Shown here: positions 15,485 through 25,216 of the stretch, in pieces
How the letters are laid out: each line of letters opens with the position of its first letter
Position numbering within the stretch: position 1 is the stretch's first letter
Assembly (NCBI GenBank): GCA_902826865.1
Contig: CADEGN010000059.1
Span: 1 to 34,379 of the forward strand
Direction of reading: 5' to 3'
DNA from: an uncultured Myxococcales bacterium
Lineage (GTDB): Bacteria > Myxococcota_A > Polyangia > Nannocystales > Nannocystaceae
Length of the DNA stretch: 34,379 bases
Notes under the pieces: model-generated
What the model saw: the letters and a program-made list of their open reading frames with translations, nothing else
What the model was told of the DNA's origin: nothing
The model's database searches: none
Translations under genes and position numbers: made by a program

Positions 15485-17833
15485 ATGAATATGCGAGCGC
15501 GAACGACGAGGCGAACGCTCGGGCTGGGGCTGATGACGGGGGTGCTGTCAGCCTTTGGCCTCAATGCCTGCAGCGAGCAGGAAAAGGGCGACGGACAGTG
15601 CGTGTCCAACGAGCAGTTCTTCAAACAGACGGTGTATACGAACATCTTGGACGCCAAGTGCTCCAAGTGTCACACCGAAGGCGGCGACGCGAAGGAGTCG
15701 AAGTTCATCCTTCGTGGACCCGAGTGGGGACCGGACTACCTCGAGAACAACCTCGAGGTGTTTGAGTCGCTCGCAAAACTCCAGTACGAAGGCAAGCCGT
15801 GGATCTTGCTGAAGCCGACCAACCAGGTCGAGCACGGCGGCCTCGAGCAGTTCAAGAAGGGGAGCGACGAATACAACGCGTTGGCCGAAATGGTCGAGCG
15901 CATCGAAAACCCCGTCGCGTGTGAGGACGACGGCCAGTCGCAGGAGGAGTTCTTCGAGGGCGTTCAGCTACTCGACGAAGTGGCCACGCTCCGCAAGGCA
16001 TCGCTCTCGATCGTCGGTCGCGTGCCAACGCTCGAGGAGGAGCAGCGCGTCCGCGACGGCGGATTCGAGGCCCTGGACATGGTCCTCGACGAAATGATGA
16101 CCGAGGAGGCGTTTTTCGATCGTCTCAAGGAGATCTACAACGATCACTTCCTCACCGATCGGTATTACCCACGCACCGACGCCCTCGACATTTTGGAGGG
16201 GCTGACCGTCGACGACAACAGCGACACCCCGCTCTATCCGAATGCGCGGTGGTATGACGGTCTGCCGGAAGAGGAAGCCGACACCGCCTCGCGGTTTAGC
16301 AATCAGGCTATCGCGCGCGAAGCGGTCGAGTTGGTCGCTTACGTGGTCCGCAACGATCGGCCCTTCACCGAGATTCTCACCGCCGATTACACGGTGGTGA
16401 ATCCGTACTCGGCCAAGGTCTACGGCCTCGACAACGTGAAGTTCGGCGACGCGCCGGATTACAACGAGTTCGTCGAAGCCAAAGTCCCGGGAATCCCGCA
16501 CGCCGGCGTGCTCTCGACGCCGATGTATCTCAACAGGTTCCCGACCACCGAAACGAATCGTAACCGCGCACGCGCGCGCGTGATCTACAAATTCTTCCTC
16601 GCCACCGACGTGCTGACGTTGGGCGAGCGTCCAGTACAGTCGTCGGCGATTTTGGGGCCGGCCCCGTGGCTCAACAACGAGTCGTGCAAGATCTGCCACG
16701 AGGTCGTCGACCCCATGGCGGGCGCGCTGATGAACTTCGACGCCCAGGGTCGCTACCTCCCGCCCGAGATGGGTTGGTTCGGGGACATGCTCCCGCCCGG
16801 TTACGGCAACGAGAAGATGCCGACATCGGAGTATCCGAAGGCGCTGAACTGGATGGCGAAGAAGATCGCGGCCGACCCGAAATTCGCAACGGCGGCGATT
16901 CAGGTGATGTACCAGGGCCTATCGGGTGATGAGGTTCTGAAGCCGCCCAGGGATCCCTCTGAGGAAGGCTACCTCGAGGGCATCCGCGCTACCGACATGC
17001 AGACGGCGATCTTCGACGGCATCAGCGAGAAGTTCGTCGAGAGCAACTACAACCTCAAGACGATCGTGAAGGAGATCGTCAAGACGCCGTACTATCGTGC
17101 CTACAACGCGGCTGGCCTCGACGAGACGCGCAAGGTCGAGTTGAGCAACCTCGGTACCGGGCGACTGCTCACACCGGAGCAGCTCAACCGCAAGATCGAG
17201 GCTGTGACCGGCCTACCGTGGCGGGACGGTGGCTCGCCCGATGGCAACGAGCTGTTGGTCGACATGGACCAGTACCGCATCTTCTACGGCGGTATCGATT
17301 CGGACACAGTGGTCGAACGCATCACCGAGCCGAACGGCATCATGGCCAACGTTGCCAAGCGAATGGCGAACGAGATCGCGTGCTGGTCGACGGCGGCCGA
17401 CTTCACCCGTGAAGCTGGCGATCGCAACCTCTTCCCGTTTGTCGATCAAGGGTTCAAGCCCGAAGACGCCAACGGATTCGAGGTTCCAGCAGCGGCTTCG
17501 GCCATCCGCGCGAACATCCAGTTTCTCCACGCCAAGTTGTTGGGGGAGTACCTGGACCAAAACGACCCTGAGATCAACCGCACCTACGAGCTCTTCCTCA
17601 ATGTCTGGAAAGAAGGTCAGCGGGGCCTGAACAACCAGATTGACGATGGCATGGACAACGTCGGACCAGAGTACGGCGTCCAGCTACCCGGTCAGTGCGC
17701 CGCACAGACCGACTTCTGGACGGGCGCCGATCTGGGCGAGCGAGCCGTCACCCAAGACCCGGACTACACCATCCGCGCGTGGATCGCTGTCATGAGCTAT
17801 CTGCTTTCGGATTACCGGTTCCTGCACGAGTAA
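15485..17833 (+). CDS. Lipoprotein with two c-type haem motifs, DUF1549/DUF1588-like
   Basis: Exported lipoprotein of 782 aa with lipobox LNAC (Cys29). The ATG at 15485 is fixed by the ribosome site GGGGGAG just upstream and by the signal peptide. Two CxxCH haem-attachment motifs are present: CSKCH (59-63), as in planctomycete-type cytochrome domains, and CKICH (401-405). Between them, LRKASLSIVGRVPTLEEEQ...MMTEEAFFDRLKEIYNDHFLTDRYY resembles DUF1549-type domains. TTETNRNRARARVIYKFFLATDV followed by the second CxxCH and DPMAGALMNFDAQGRYLP resembles DUF1588. The last third (after LNRKIEAVTGLPW) has no family I recognise. It is probably a periplasmic or outer-membrane redox protein and forms an operon with the DUF1501 gene 21 bp downstream. 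Substrate unknown. Confidence 0.88.
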   Translation: MNMRARTTRRTLGLGLMTGVLSAFGLNACSEQEKGDGQCVSNEQFFKQTVYTNILDAKCSKCHTEGGDAKESKFILRGPEWGPDYLENNLEVFESLAKLQYEGKPWILLKPTNQVEHGGLEQFKKGSDEYNALAEMVERIENPVACEDDGQSQEEFFEGVQLLDEVATLRKASLSIVGRVPTLEEEQRVRDGGFEALDMVLDEMMTEEAFFDRLKEIYNDHFLTDRYYPRTDALDILEGLTVDDNSDTPLYPNARWYDGLPEEEADTASRFSNQAIAREAVELVAYVVRNDRPFTEILTADYTVVNPYSAKVYGLDNVKFGDAPDYNEFVEAKVPGIPHAGVLSTPMYLNRFPTTETNRNRARARVIYKFFLATDVLTLGERPVQSSAILGPAPWLNNESCKICHEVVDPMAGALMNFDAQGRYLPPEMGWFGDMLPPGYGNEKMPTSEYPKALNWMAKKIAADPKFATAAIQVMYQGLSGDEVLKPPRDPSEEGYLEGIRATDMQTAIFDGISEKFVESNYNLKTIVKEIVKTPYYRAYNAAGLDETRKVELSNLGTGRLLTPEQLNRKIEAVTGLPWRDGGSPDGNELLVDMDQYRIFYGGIDSDTVVERITEPNGIMANVAKRMANEIACWSTAADFTREAGDRNLFPFVDQGFKPEDANGFEVPAAASAIRANIQFLHAKLLGEYLDQNDPEINRTYELFLNVWKEGQRGLNNQIDDGMDNVGPEYGVQLPGQCAAQTDFWTGADLGERAVTQDPDYTIRAWIAVMSYLLSDYRFLHE

Positions 17834-17838
17834 AGAAG

Positions 17839-17846
17839 AAGGAGGA
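17839..17846 (+). promoter_or_regulatory. Strong ribosome binding site for the DUF1501 gene
   Basis: AAGGAGGA is close to a full anti-Shine-Dalgarno match and lies 8 nt before the ATG at 17855. Most genes in the window have weak sites, so this suggests high translation of the second operon gene. Confidence 0.8.
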
Positions 17847-17854
17847 CACACGTC

Positions 17855-19156
17855 ATGGATCGTCGAGACTTCCTCAAGATCGCTTCCTGTGCAGGACTCA
17901 CCGTCGCCGCTCCGTCGGCGTTCGGTGGGGGACAGATCGCGGGCACGAAGCGCCCGCAGATCGGCCCATACCAAGGCCTGTTGTTCGTTCAGGTGAACTG
18001 CGGTGGCGGTTACGACCCCACCAGCATGTGCGACCCCAAGGGTGCCAAGAGCGAGAACGACCCTAACCCGATGAACGCATCGTTTCTGACCTCCGCTATC
18101 CAGGAGGCGGGCAACATCCGGTACGCCCCGCTCTCCGACATGGTGACGGGCTACTCGATGCAGACGTTCTTCGAGAAGTACTATCAGCGGCTCTTGATCA
18201 TCAATGGCGTCGACATGGAGACCAACGGCCACGATACCGGCCAGCGGGCGATGTGGAGCGGACGCTTGGCCGAGGGGCATCCGAGCCTTGCGGCGTTTAG
18301 CGCCGCTGCATTTGGCAAAGAGCAGCCGATGGCGTTCATGAGCTTCGGCGGCTACGCCGAGACCGCAGGCGTCGTGGCACGTACGCGAGCCGGCAACACC
18401 AACGTGCTCGCTCGTTTGGCCTATCCAACCCGCGTGAACCCGGACGACGAGAACTCTGGATTCCACGCGACCAAGGTCCAAGACCTCATCGACGCATCGC
18501 AGACGGGGCGTGACCAGGCGCTGATCGCCAATCAAGGGCTGCCGAAGATCCAGCGGGCGATTAGCACGCTGTTCACGGCCCGTAGCGGCTCAAACGAGCT
18601 CAAGCGGCTGCAGGAATACCTGCCTGAGCAGCTCGAGCAAGGGCTTCGCGGCCAGGCCCAACTGGTCGTCGCGGCCTACAAGGCTGGGATCTGCGTGTCG
18701 GCCGGTCTTGATATCGGCGGGTTCGACACCCATGGCAACCACGACGCGGATCACATCCCGCGCCTGCTGCAAACGCTCGATGGCATCGACTTCCTCGCGG
18801 AGGAAGCCGAGCGACAGGGGGTGGCCGACAAGCTCCTCGTAGCTGTCGGTTCGGACTTCGGCCGCACGCCGTACTACAACTCCGGCATGGGCAAGGACCA
18901 CTGGTCGATCACCAGCATGATGTTCATGGGTGCCGGGATTAAGGGCAACCGCGTCATCGGCGAGACGGACGGTGAGCACAACGCGTTTGGCGTCACCGCT
19001 GATCTCAAGACGGACACCTCGAGCTCGGCGCGCCGCATCCATCCGGCGGATGTCCACTACGGCATGCGGAAGCTACTCGGGCTCGAAGACAGTGAGATGT
19101 CGGCGATGTTCCCGCTCGACCTCAAGGGCCTTGACCCGCTGCCGTTGTTCGGCTGA
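17855..19156 (+). CDS. Tat-exported DUF1501 family protein
   Basis: Protein of 433 aa. The N-terminus MDRRDFLKIASCAGLTVAAPSA carries a twin-arginine motif (RRDFLK), so it should be exported folded. The body is a DUF1501 domain of alkaline-phosphatase/sulfatase-like fold. It has GGGYDPTSMCDP near the start, NGVDMETNGHDTGQ, GGFDTHGNHD, then SDFGRTPYYN and GKDHWSITSMMFMGAGIKG near the C-terminus; these are the conserved blocks of the family. The reaction is unknown; family members usually sit next to DUF1549/DUF1553 or DUF1588/DUF1592 cytochrome-like proteins, exactly as here. The tight 21-bp spacing and strong ribosome site argue for a joint function with the upstream haem lipoprotein. A perfect hairpin after the stop ends the unit. 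Confidence 0.9.
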   Translation: MDRRDFLKIASCAGLTVAAPSAFGGGQIAGTKRPQIGPYQGLLFVQVNCGGGYDPTSMCDPKGAKSENDPNPMNASFLTSAIQEAGNIRYAPLSDMVTGYSMQTFFEKYYQRLLIINGVDMETNGHDTGQRAMWSGRLAEGHPSLAAFSAAAFGKEQPMAFMSFGGYAETAGVVARTRAGNTNVLARLAYPTRVNPDDENSGFHATKVQDLIDASQTGRDQALIANQGLPKIQRAISTLFTARSGSNELKRLQEYLPEQLEQGLRGQAQLVVAAYKAGICVSAGLDIGGFDTHGNHDADHIPRLLQTLDGIDFLAEEAERQGVADKLLVAVGSDFGRTPYYNSGMGKDHWSITSMMFMGAGIKGNRVIGETDGEHNAFGVTADLKTDTSSSARRIHPADVHYGMRKLLGLEDSEMSAMFPLDLKGLDPLPLFG

Positions 19157-19187
19157 CGCGCGCTCGCGCCGTCTGTCCCCCGCGCTC

Positions 19188-19213
19188 GAAGGCCCGGCCA
19201 ATGCCGGGCCTTC
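19188..19213 (+). terminator. 11-bp perfect hairpin after the DUF1501 gene
   Basis: GAAGGCCCGGC (19188-19198) pairs perfectly with GCCGGGCCTTC (19203-19213) around a 4-nt loop (CAAT). The stem is far beyond chance and lies 31 bp after the DUF1501 stop, so it is a likely terminator even though no T-tract follows. The loop and first stem base include an ATG (19201) in frame with the next gene. Confidence 0.75.
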
Positions 19214-19263
19214 GGCGTTGGTTCAACCCGCACCTGAGAGCGCTATCATCACGGCCGTCTGCC

Positions 19264-19797
19264 GTGACCGGTTTCTTCTTCGTCTTCGTTGCCGTCTGTG
19301 CGGCCTATGGCGTGTACCGGGTGCTGCGGAGCAACGCCCGCGACCGCCAATATCTTGCCTCGTCGAAGGAGGACTCACCCCTCCAACTCGAGCATCTCGG
19401 CACCGCCCTGCGCAAGTTGGCTCGCAACAGTCGCATGCTGCGGATTAGTCTCGAAGCTTCGATCCGCGACATCGCCGACTTTCGTCGAGGCCAGCTCAGC
19501 GCGACCGCTGAAGACGTCGAGAGCTTCGACAACATGCTGATGAACGTGAGCCGAGCGATCGCCGAGTGGCTTGCCGATGTCGATCGCCTCGGCGAGCGCG
19601 AACGCGGCGAGCTTGCTGATCATGGCGTGAGCGCAGACCCGATCCGCCACGCGCTCGAAGCAGAGGGGTTTGCGTTTGAGCGCAAGCACGTTGAGCGAGC
19701 CGGTGCGCCGCCGATGGACGAGCGGTTGCGGGGCGTGGCGCTCGAGCTGGCGAAAGTGGAAGCGGCTCTGCAGGTCACAGGGCGTGGATACCGGTGA
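19264..19797 (+). CDS. Single-pass membrane protein of unknown function
   Basis: Protein of 177 aa from the GTG at 19264 (MTGFFFVFVAVCAAYGVYRVLRS). One N-terminal transmembrane segment is followed by a basic stop-transfer (RSNARDR) and a helical, charged domain (LEHLGTALRKLARNSRMLRISLEASIRDIADF, then GERERGELADHG). The in-frame ATG at 19201 would add 21 residues, but it sits in the loop of a strong terminator hairpin, so I prefer 19264. Either start keeps the transmembrane segment. No family recognised. The frame is coding in character and is followed by a stretch without clear genes. Confidence 0.65.
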   Translation: MTGFFFVFVAVCAAYGVYRVLRSNARDRQYLASSKEDSPLQLEHLGTALRKLARNSRMLRISLEASIRDIADFRRGQLSATAEDVESFDNMLMNVSRAIAEWLADVDRLGERERGELADHGVSADPIRHALEAEGFAFERKHVERAGAPPMDERLRGVALELAKVEAALQVTGRGYR

Positions 19798-20350
19798 ACC
19801 CTGGAGCGTCGCCGGCTCGCGGTGGGGGAAAAGTCCACGTCCCTTACGCAACGGACGGCGCTTGAATCGCCGTTAGGCCCGCTGCCCTGGACCCAGCCGG
19901 CCGGTTTGCAGCCATGGCAAGACGCCGCGGTGTGCAGGCTCGCGGATGTTGCGTCTCGCATCGCTGGGGCACCCGCCGGCGCGAGAAAGCACCGGCTGCG
20001 GCGGGAAAAATTCGGCAATGTGCGCCCAGCTCGTGTAGGGTCAACGCTCCGGGACGGCTGGCATGGCGCTCGCTATCCCACGATGACGAAACACCGCCCA
20101 GGCTCCGTCAGAGGTCATCATGCAACCGCTCACCATCGCCATCGTGCTCGTCGTGTGTGCGTTCGTGATCGCGGTGGCATACATTGCCGTCGATGAGCAG
20201 GTGTAGCGGGGCGCGGTAGCAAGCCTGTCTGCGCGAGGTCGTAAACCGCTTCAGTCGCGTGGCGCCGCAGGCGCGTGGTCTTTTCGACTGGGCGACGGGG
20301 CTCCAGGTAGCTCGCGGCGGGCTGGAGCGCAGCTGTGATAGCGTCTGCCA
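19798..20350. other. Gap region with one possible microprotein
   Basis: Apart from the 28-codon ORF at 20120-20206, I see no supported gene in these 553 bp. A plus-strand ORF at 19914-20168 gives an Arg/Ser-rich product and is probably noise. A small stem ACGGCG-CTTGAAT-CGCCGT lies around 19855-19873. Promoter elements for the lipoprotein at 20351 are expected near the right end, but none stands out. Confidence 0.5.
20120..20206 (+). CDS. Possible 28-aa single-TM microprotein
   Basis: ATG at 20120 preceded by GAGG with 5-nt spacing. The product starts MQPLTIAIVLVVCAFVIAVA and ends YIAVDEQV, so it is a short N-terminus, an uninterrupted hydrophobic helix of about 19 residues and an acidic tail. 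The layout is like small membrane subunits such as KdpF or CydX, but the sequence does not match them and neither partner is nearby. With so few codons, coding cannot be proven from sequence. The ribosome site and the continuous hydrophobic helix are the support. Confidence 0.45.
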   Translation: MQPLTIAIVLVVCAFVIAVAYIAVDEQV

Positions 20351-21340
20351 ATGCGTGGCGTGTGGTTGGTGCTGTTGTTGGCGGCGTGTGGTCCGGCGAT
20401 CGGCGAGCCCGACTTGGATGGCGGCACGAGTGGCGGTGGCACCACGGGCGTCGGCACCACGGGCGTCGGTCCGACGACGCAAGCGACCGTCACCAGCTCC
20501 ACGAGCACGGGCGTCGGCGATGTGACCGCGTCGCCGACCACGACCGGCGCGGGTTCAAGCCCAAGCACGAGCCTCGAAACCGGCGGCTTCGTGGACAGCG
20601 GCAGCTTCATCGTGGGGGAGAGCGGCGGCGGCTGCCTCGGCGCGGATCCGCGGCCAGGCACACTACGTTTGAGCGTCGAGTGCGATGTATTCGTCCAAGA
20701 CTGCTGCCCCGGCGAGAAGTGCGTGCCATGGGCGAACGATGGCGGCAACATGTGGAACGCGACACGGTGCGCGCCGATCATCGAACGCGCCGAGCTCGGT
20801 GAGCTCTGTATGGTCGAAGGTTCGGCCGTGTCGGGTATCGACAACTGCGCGGCAGGGCTCATGTGCTGGAACGTCGATTCAAACACCTTGACCGGGCAGT
20901 GTGTCGCGTTTTGCAGCGGGAGCGATGCGGCGCCGGTTTGCGACGATCCGGCCGACGCTTGCGCGATTCTTTATGACGGCGCCGCTCCGTTGTGTCTGCC
21001 GCGCTGCGCTCCGCTCGCGCCGGACTGCGCTGCAGGCGAGAGCTGTCTTCTCGCCGGGGGAGACGCGTTTACCTGCGTCGACGTCTTCGGCGCCGGCGCT
21101 GCGTTTGGCGAGCCGTGTGCGTACCTAACGGAATGCGACCCGGGCCTTGTGTGCATGCCCGCGCCGTCGGTGCCCGGCTGCACCGATGAGAACTGCTGCA
21201 CGAGCCTGTGCGACACGAACGCCGTCGAACCGGATGCGAGCTGTCCGGGCTTCGTCGACGGCCAGGTCTGTGTCCCCTTTTTCGCCGATGGTGGAGCGCC
21301 GCCTGGGCTCGAGGGCCTCGGAGTTTGTGCGAGCGACTGA
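20351..21340 (+). CDS. Cys-rich lipoprotein with Thr/Ser/Gly linker
   Basis: Lipoprotein of 329 aa. The signal peptide MRGVWLVLLLAACG is very short, with lipobox LAAC (Cys13). Residues about 20-85 are a Gly/Thr/Ser low-complexity linker (GTTGVGTTGVGPTTQ). The rest holds about 26 Cys in repeated modules of the kind C-x-CCPGEKCVPW, C...AAGLMCWNV, C...GESCLLAG, CDPGLVCMP and CTDENCCTSLCD. Such modules repeat the pattern 'x-G-x-x-C' and are probably disulfide-bonded outside the cytoplasm. Similar proteins are abundant in Nannocystaceae; function unknown. The gene ends 14 bp from the convergent kbl gene. Confidence 0.85.
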   Translation: MRGVWLVLLLAACGPAIGEPDLDGGTSGGGTTGVGTTGVGPTTQATVTSSTSTGVGDVTASPTTTGAGSSPSTSLETGGFVDSGSFIVGESGGGCLGADPRPGTLRLSVECDVFVQDCCPGEKCVPWANDGGNMWNATRCAPIIERAELGELCMVEGSAVSGIDNCAAGLMCWNVDSNTLTGQCVAFCSGSDAAPVCDDPADACAILYDGAAPLCLPRCAPLAPDCAAGESCLLAGGDAFTCVDVFGAGAAFGEPCAYLTECDPGLVCMPAPSVPGCTDENCCTSLCDTNAVEPDASCPGFVDGQVCVPFFADGGAPPGLEGLGVCASD

Positions 21341-21354
21341 CAACCGTTGCAGGC

Positions 21355-22542
<1,188 letters not shown>

Positions 22543-22702
22543 GCGCCGAGGGTAGCAGGGGCGCTGCTCGCAGGGCGCGCTCGGGCGTCGGCGCCCACGC
22601 GCGATGACACACGCGATCCAGCCTCGTCCTCGCGTCTAATCTCGGACCCGATGACAGCGTTGTCGGGCCGCGGGGAGCTGTGAGACGCGCCTAATCAGGG
22701 GA

Positions 22703-24067
22703 CTAGCCGGACACACCGGTGTCGATCCGACCGACGGTGCGATCCGCTCCGTTGGTCCAGTAGATGGTCGTGTCGCCAAAGCCGCCGTTGCCGTGGCGTA
22801 TGTCGCCGAAGGCGGAGATGCCCGCGCCGACGTCGCCAAACTCGCGCGCCGCGGTCGTTGGACCATCTCCGACGTACGGTGCGACCACGAGTCGGCCTGC
22901 GCCGGGGATCGCCACCCATAGGTTCCCGCCCTCGTCGAACGTCATGCCCTCGACCTGCTGCAGTACGTCGGCCGTGTCGCCGATGTCTAGGTACGTCGCG
23001 ACCGTTCCGACTGTCCCGTCGGTCATGATTGGGATGCGAAGGATCTGGCCCACGGTCCCTGCATAGATCACGTTGGGCTCCGGTCCAAACCGCAGCACGC
23101 TCGCGCTATCGACGATTTCCGCGAACACAGAGGTCGCGTCCATCTCGCTCTCGTAGCGCAGGATCCGGCCGTCGGACCGGGTGCTGATGAACAGATTGTC
23201 GCCATCGTCGGGCAATATTCGAGCGATTGCTCCGAGCATGCCCCCGCCCGCGAGGGCGTCAGTCAGCGTCGTGAGCTCCTGGTTGTCGAGCCGCAACATC
23301 TTGATGGCTTGTTCGCCGGCGGAAGCGACGTAGAGCACGTCGAGGTTGTCGTCGACATCCGCGAAGAACTTGCGGCTGACGTCGATCCCAACTGCGTCGG
23401 CGCCAACGACGTAGCTGCCGACGAACTGGCCCTCGGTCCCAAATCGCGACACAAAGCCCTCGCGCGACGAGACCCACAAGTTGCCGTTGTTGTCGAAGTC
23501 GAGCCCTTCGCTGGTGCCCAGCTCGGCGGCATTGGTGATGCCGCCGAGGAAGTTCTCGAACACCGGCTCGCGTACCTCGATGTCGACATCGAAGCTCTCC
23601 TGCAAGGTGTTGCGGACGGCATTGATCCTGAGTTTCACGATTTCACCAGGTGCGGCACCCGCAGGAATCGGCACGAGAATCTCGGGACCCTCACCGATAA
23701 TCGTCGTTGGTGGGCCCGACACCTGCGACCACTCGAATGAGTCGGCGAGCACGTCTACGCCGATCGGAACCACCAGGCCAGCAAGCACCGAGACGTCGTC
23801 CTGTTGCGGATCGAATTGCGGGGGAGGCTTGCATATGCCGTCGACACAGGACAAGACACCCACGCATTCCTGGTCGAGGCACGCGCAGTCTTCCGAACCA
23901 GCGATGCAGTCCAGACCGGTGGTGCTCCCGCCATCCGCGCTGGTCATGAGCCCGGTTGAGGTGGCTGGATCACCAGTCGACTCGCCTCCGGACGATTCGC
24001 TCGCCGGGCTTTCATCTTTGCACACCGCGCAGAGGGCTAAGGTGGCGATTCCGATCCAACGCCGCAT
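22703..24067 (-). CDS. Putative lipoprotein with NHL/SMP-30-like beta-propeller
   Basis: Protein of 454 aa. The signal peptide MRRWIGIATLALCAVC leads to an imperfect lipobox at Cys16 (Val at -1). A Ser/Thr/Gly linker (about 20-50) and a small Cys cluster (DCIAGSEDCACLDQECVG...CVDGIC) follow. Then comes an Ig-like stretch (DVSVLAGLVVPIGVDVLADSFEW). From about 180 the sequence repeats blade-like motifs (SEGLDFDNNGNLWVSSREGFVSRF, LDVLYVASAGEQAIKMLRL, EGMTFDEGGNLWVAIPGAGRLV), as in NHL or SMP-30/gluconolactonase propellers. Residues for SMP-30 catalysis are not recognisable. A good ribosome site (GGAGGG) precedes the ATG. It lies between the tdh-like gene and kbl in the same orientation. Confidence 0.85.
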   Translation of the reverse strand: MRRWIGIATLALCAVCKDESPASESSGGESTGDPATSTGLMTSADGGSTTGLDCIAGSEDCACLDQECVGVLSCVDGICKPPPQFDPQQDDVSVLAGLVVPIGVDVLADSFEWSQVSGPPTTIIGEGPEILVPIPAGAAPGEIVKLRINAVRNTLQESFDVDIEVREPVFENFLGGITNAAELGTSEGLDFDNNGNLWVSSREGFVSRFGTEGQFVGSYVVGADAVGIDVSRKFFADVDDNLDVLYVASAGEQAIKMLRLDNQELTTLTDALAGGGMLGAIARILPDDGDNLFISTRSDGRILRYESEMDATSVFAEIVDSASVLRFGPEPNVIYAGTVGQILRIPIMTDGTVGTVATYLDIGDTADVLQQVEGMTFDEGGNLWVAIPGAGRLVVAPYVGDGPTTAAREFGDVGAGISAFGDIRHGNGGFGDTTIYWTNGADRTVGRIDTGVSG

Positions 24068-24139
24068 GGTCGTTCCCTCCGAAACACCTCCAGCTTACAC
24101 CCTGCAACGCCGGCCGACGATGACTGAGGTCGTCCGGTG

Positions 24140-25108
<969 letters not shown>

Positions 25109-25216
25109 CGTCGCGCGCATCATAGCCAAGCCGCGGGCGCGCAGCCCTGGCGCACGGTCGTGACCTTCATCTCGGGGCCGCGGGGCCGCGTGACGCGCGG
25201 CCAAGCAATGCGAGCG

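Noticed and set aside
19914..20168. 84-codon plus-strand ORF with Arg/Ser-rich product
   Set aside because: Composition is that of a random GC-rich frame. It overlaps the better-supported 28-codon ORF, and no ribosome site or family is seen.
25109..25204. Upstream extension of the threonine dehydrogenase
   Set aside because: The Rossmann fold begins directly at MRILITG; the extra 32 residues are Arg/Ala-rich without similarity.
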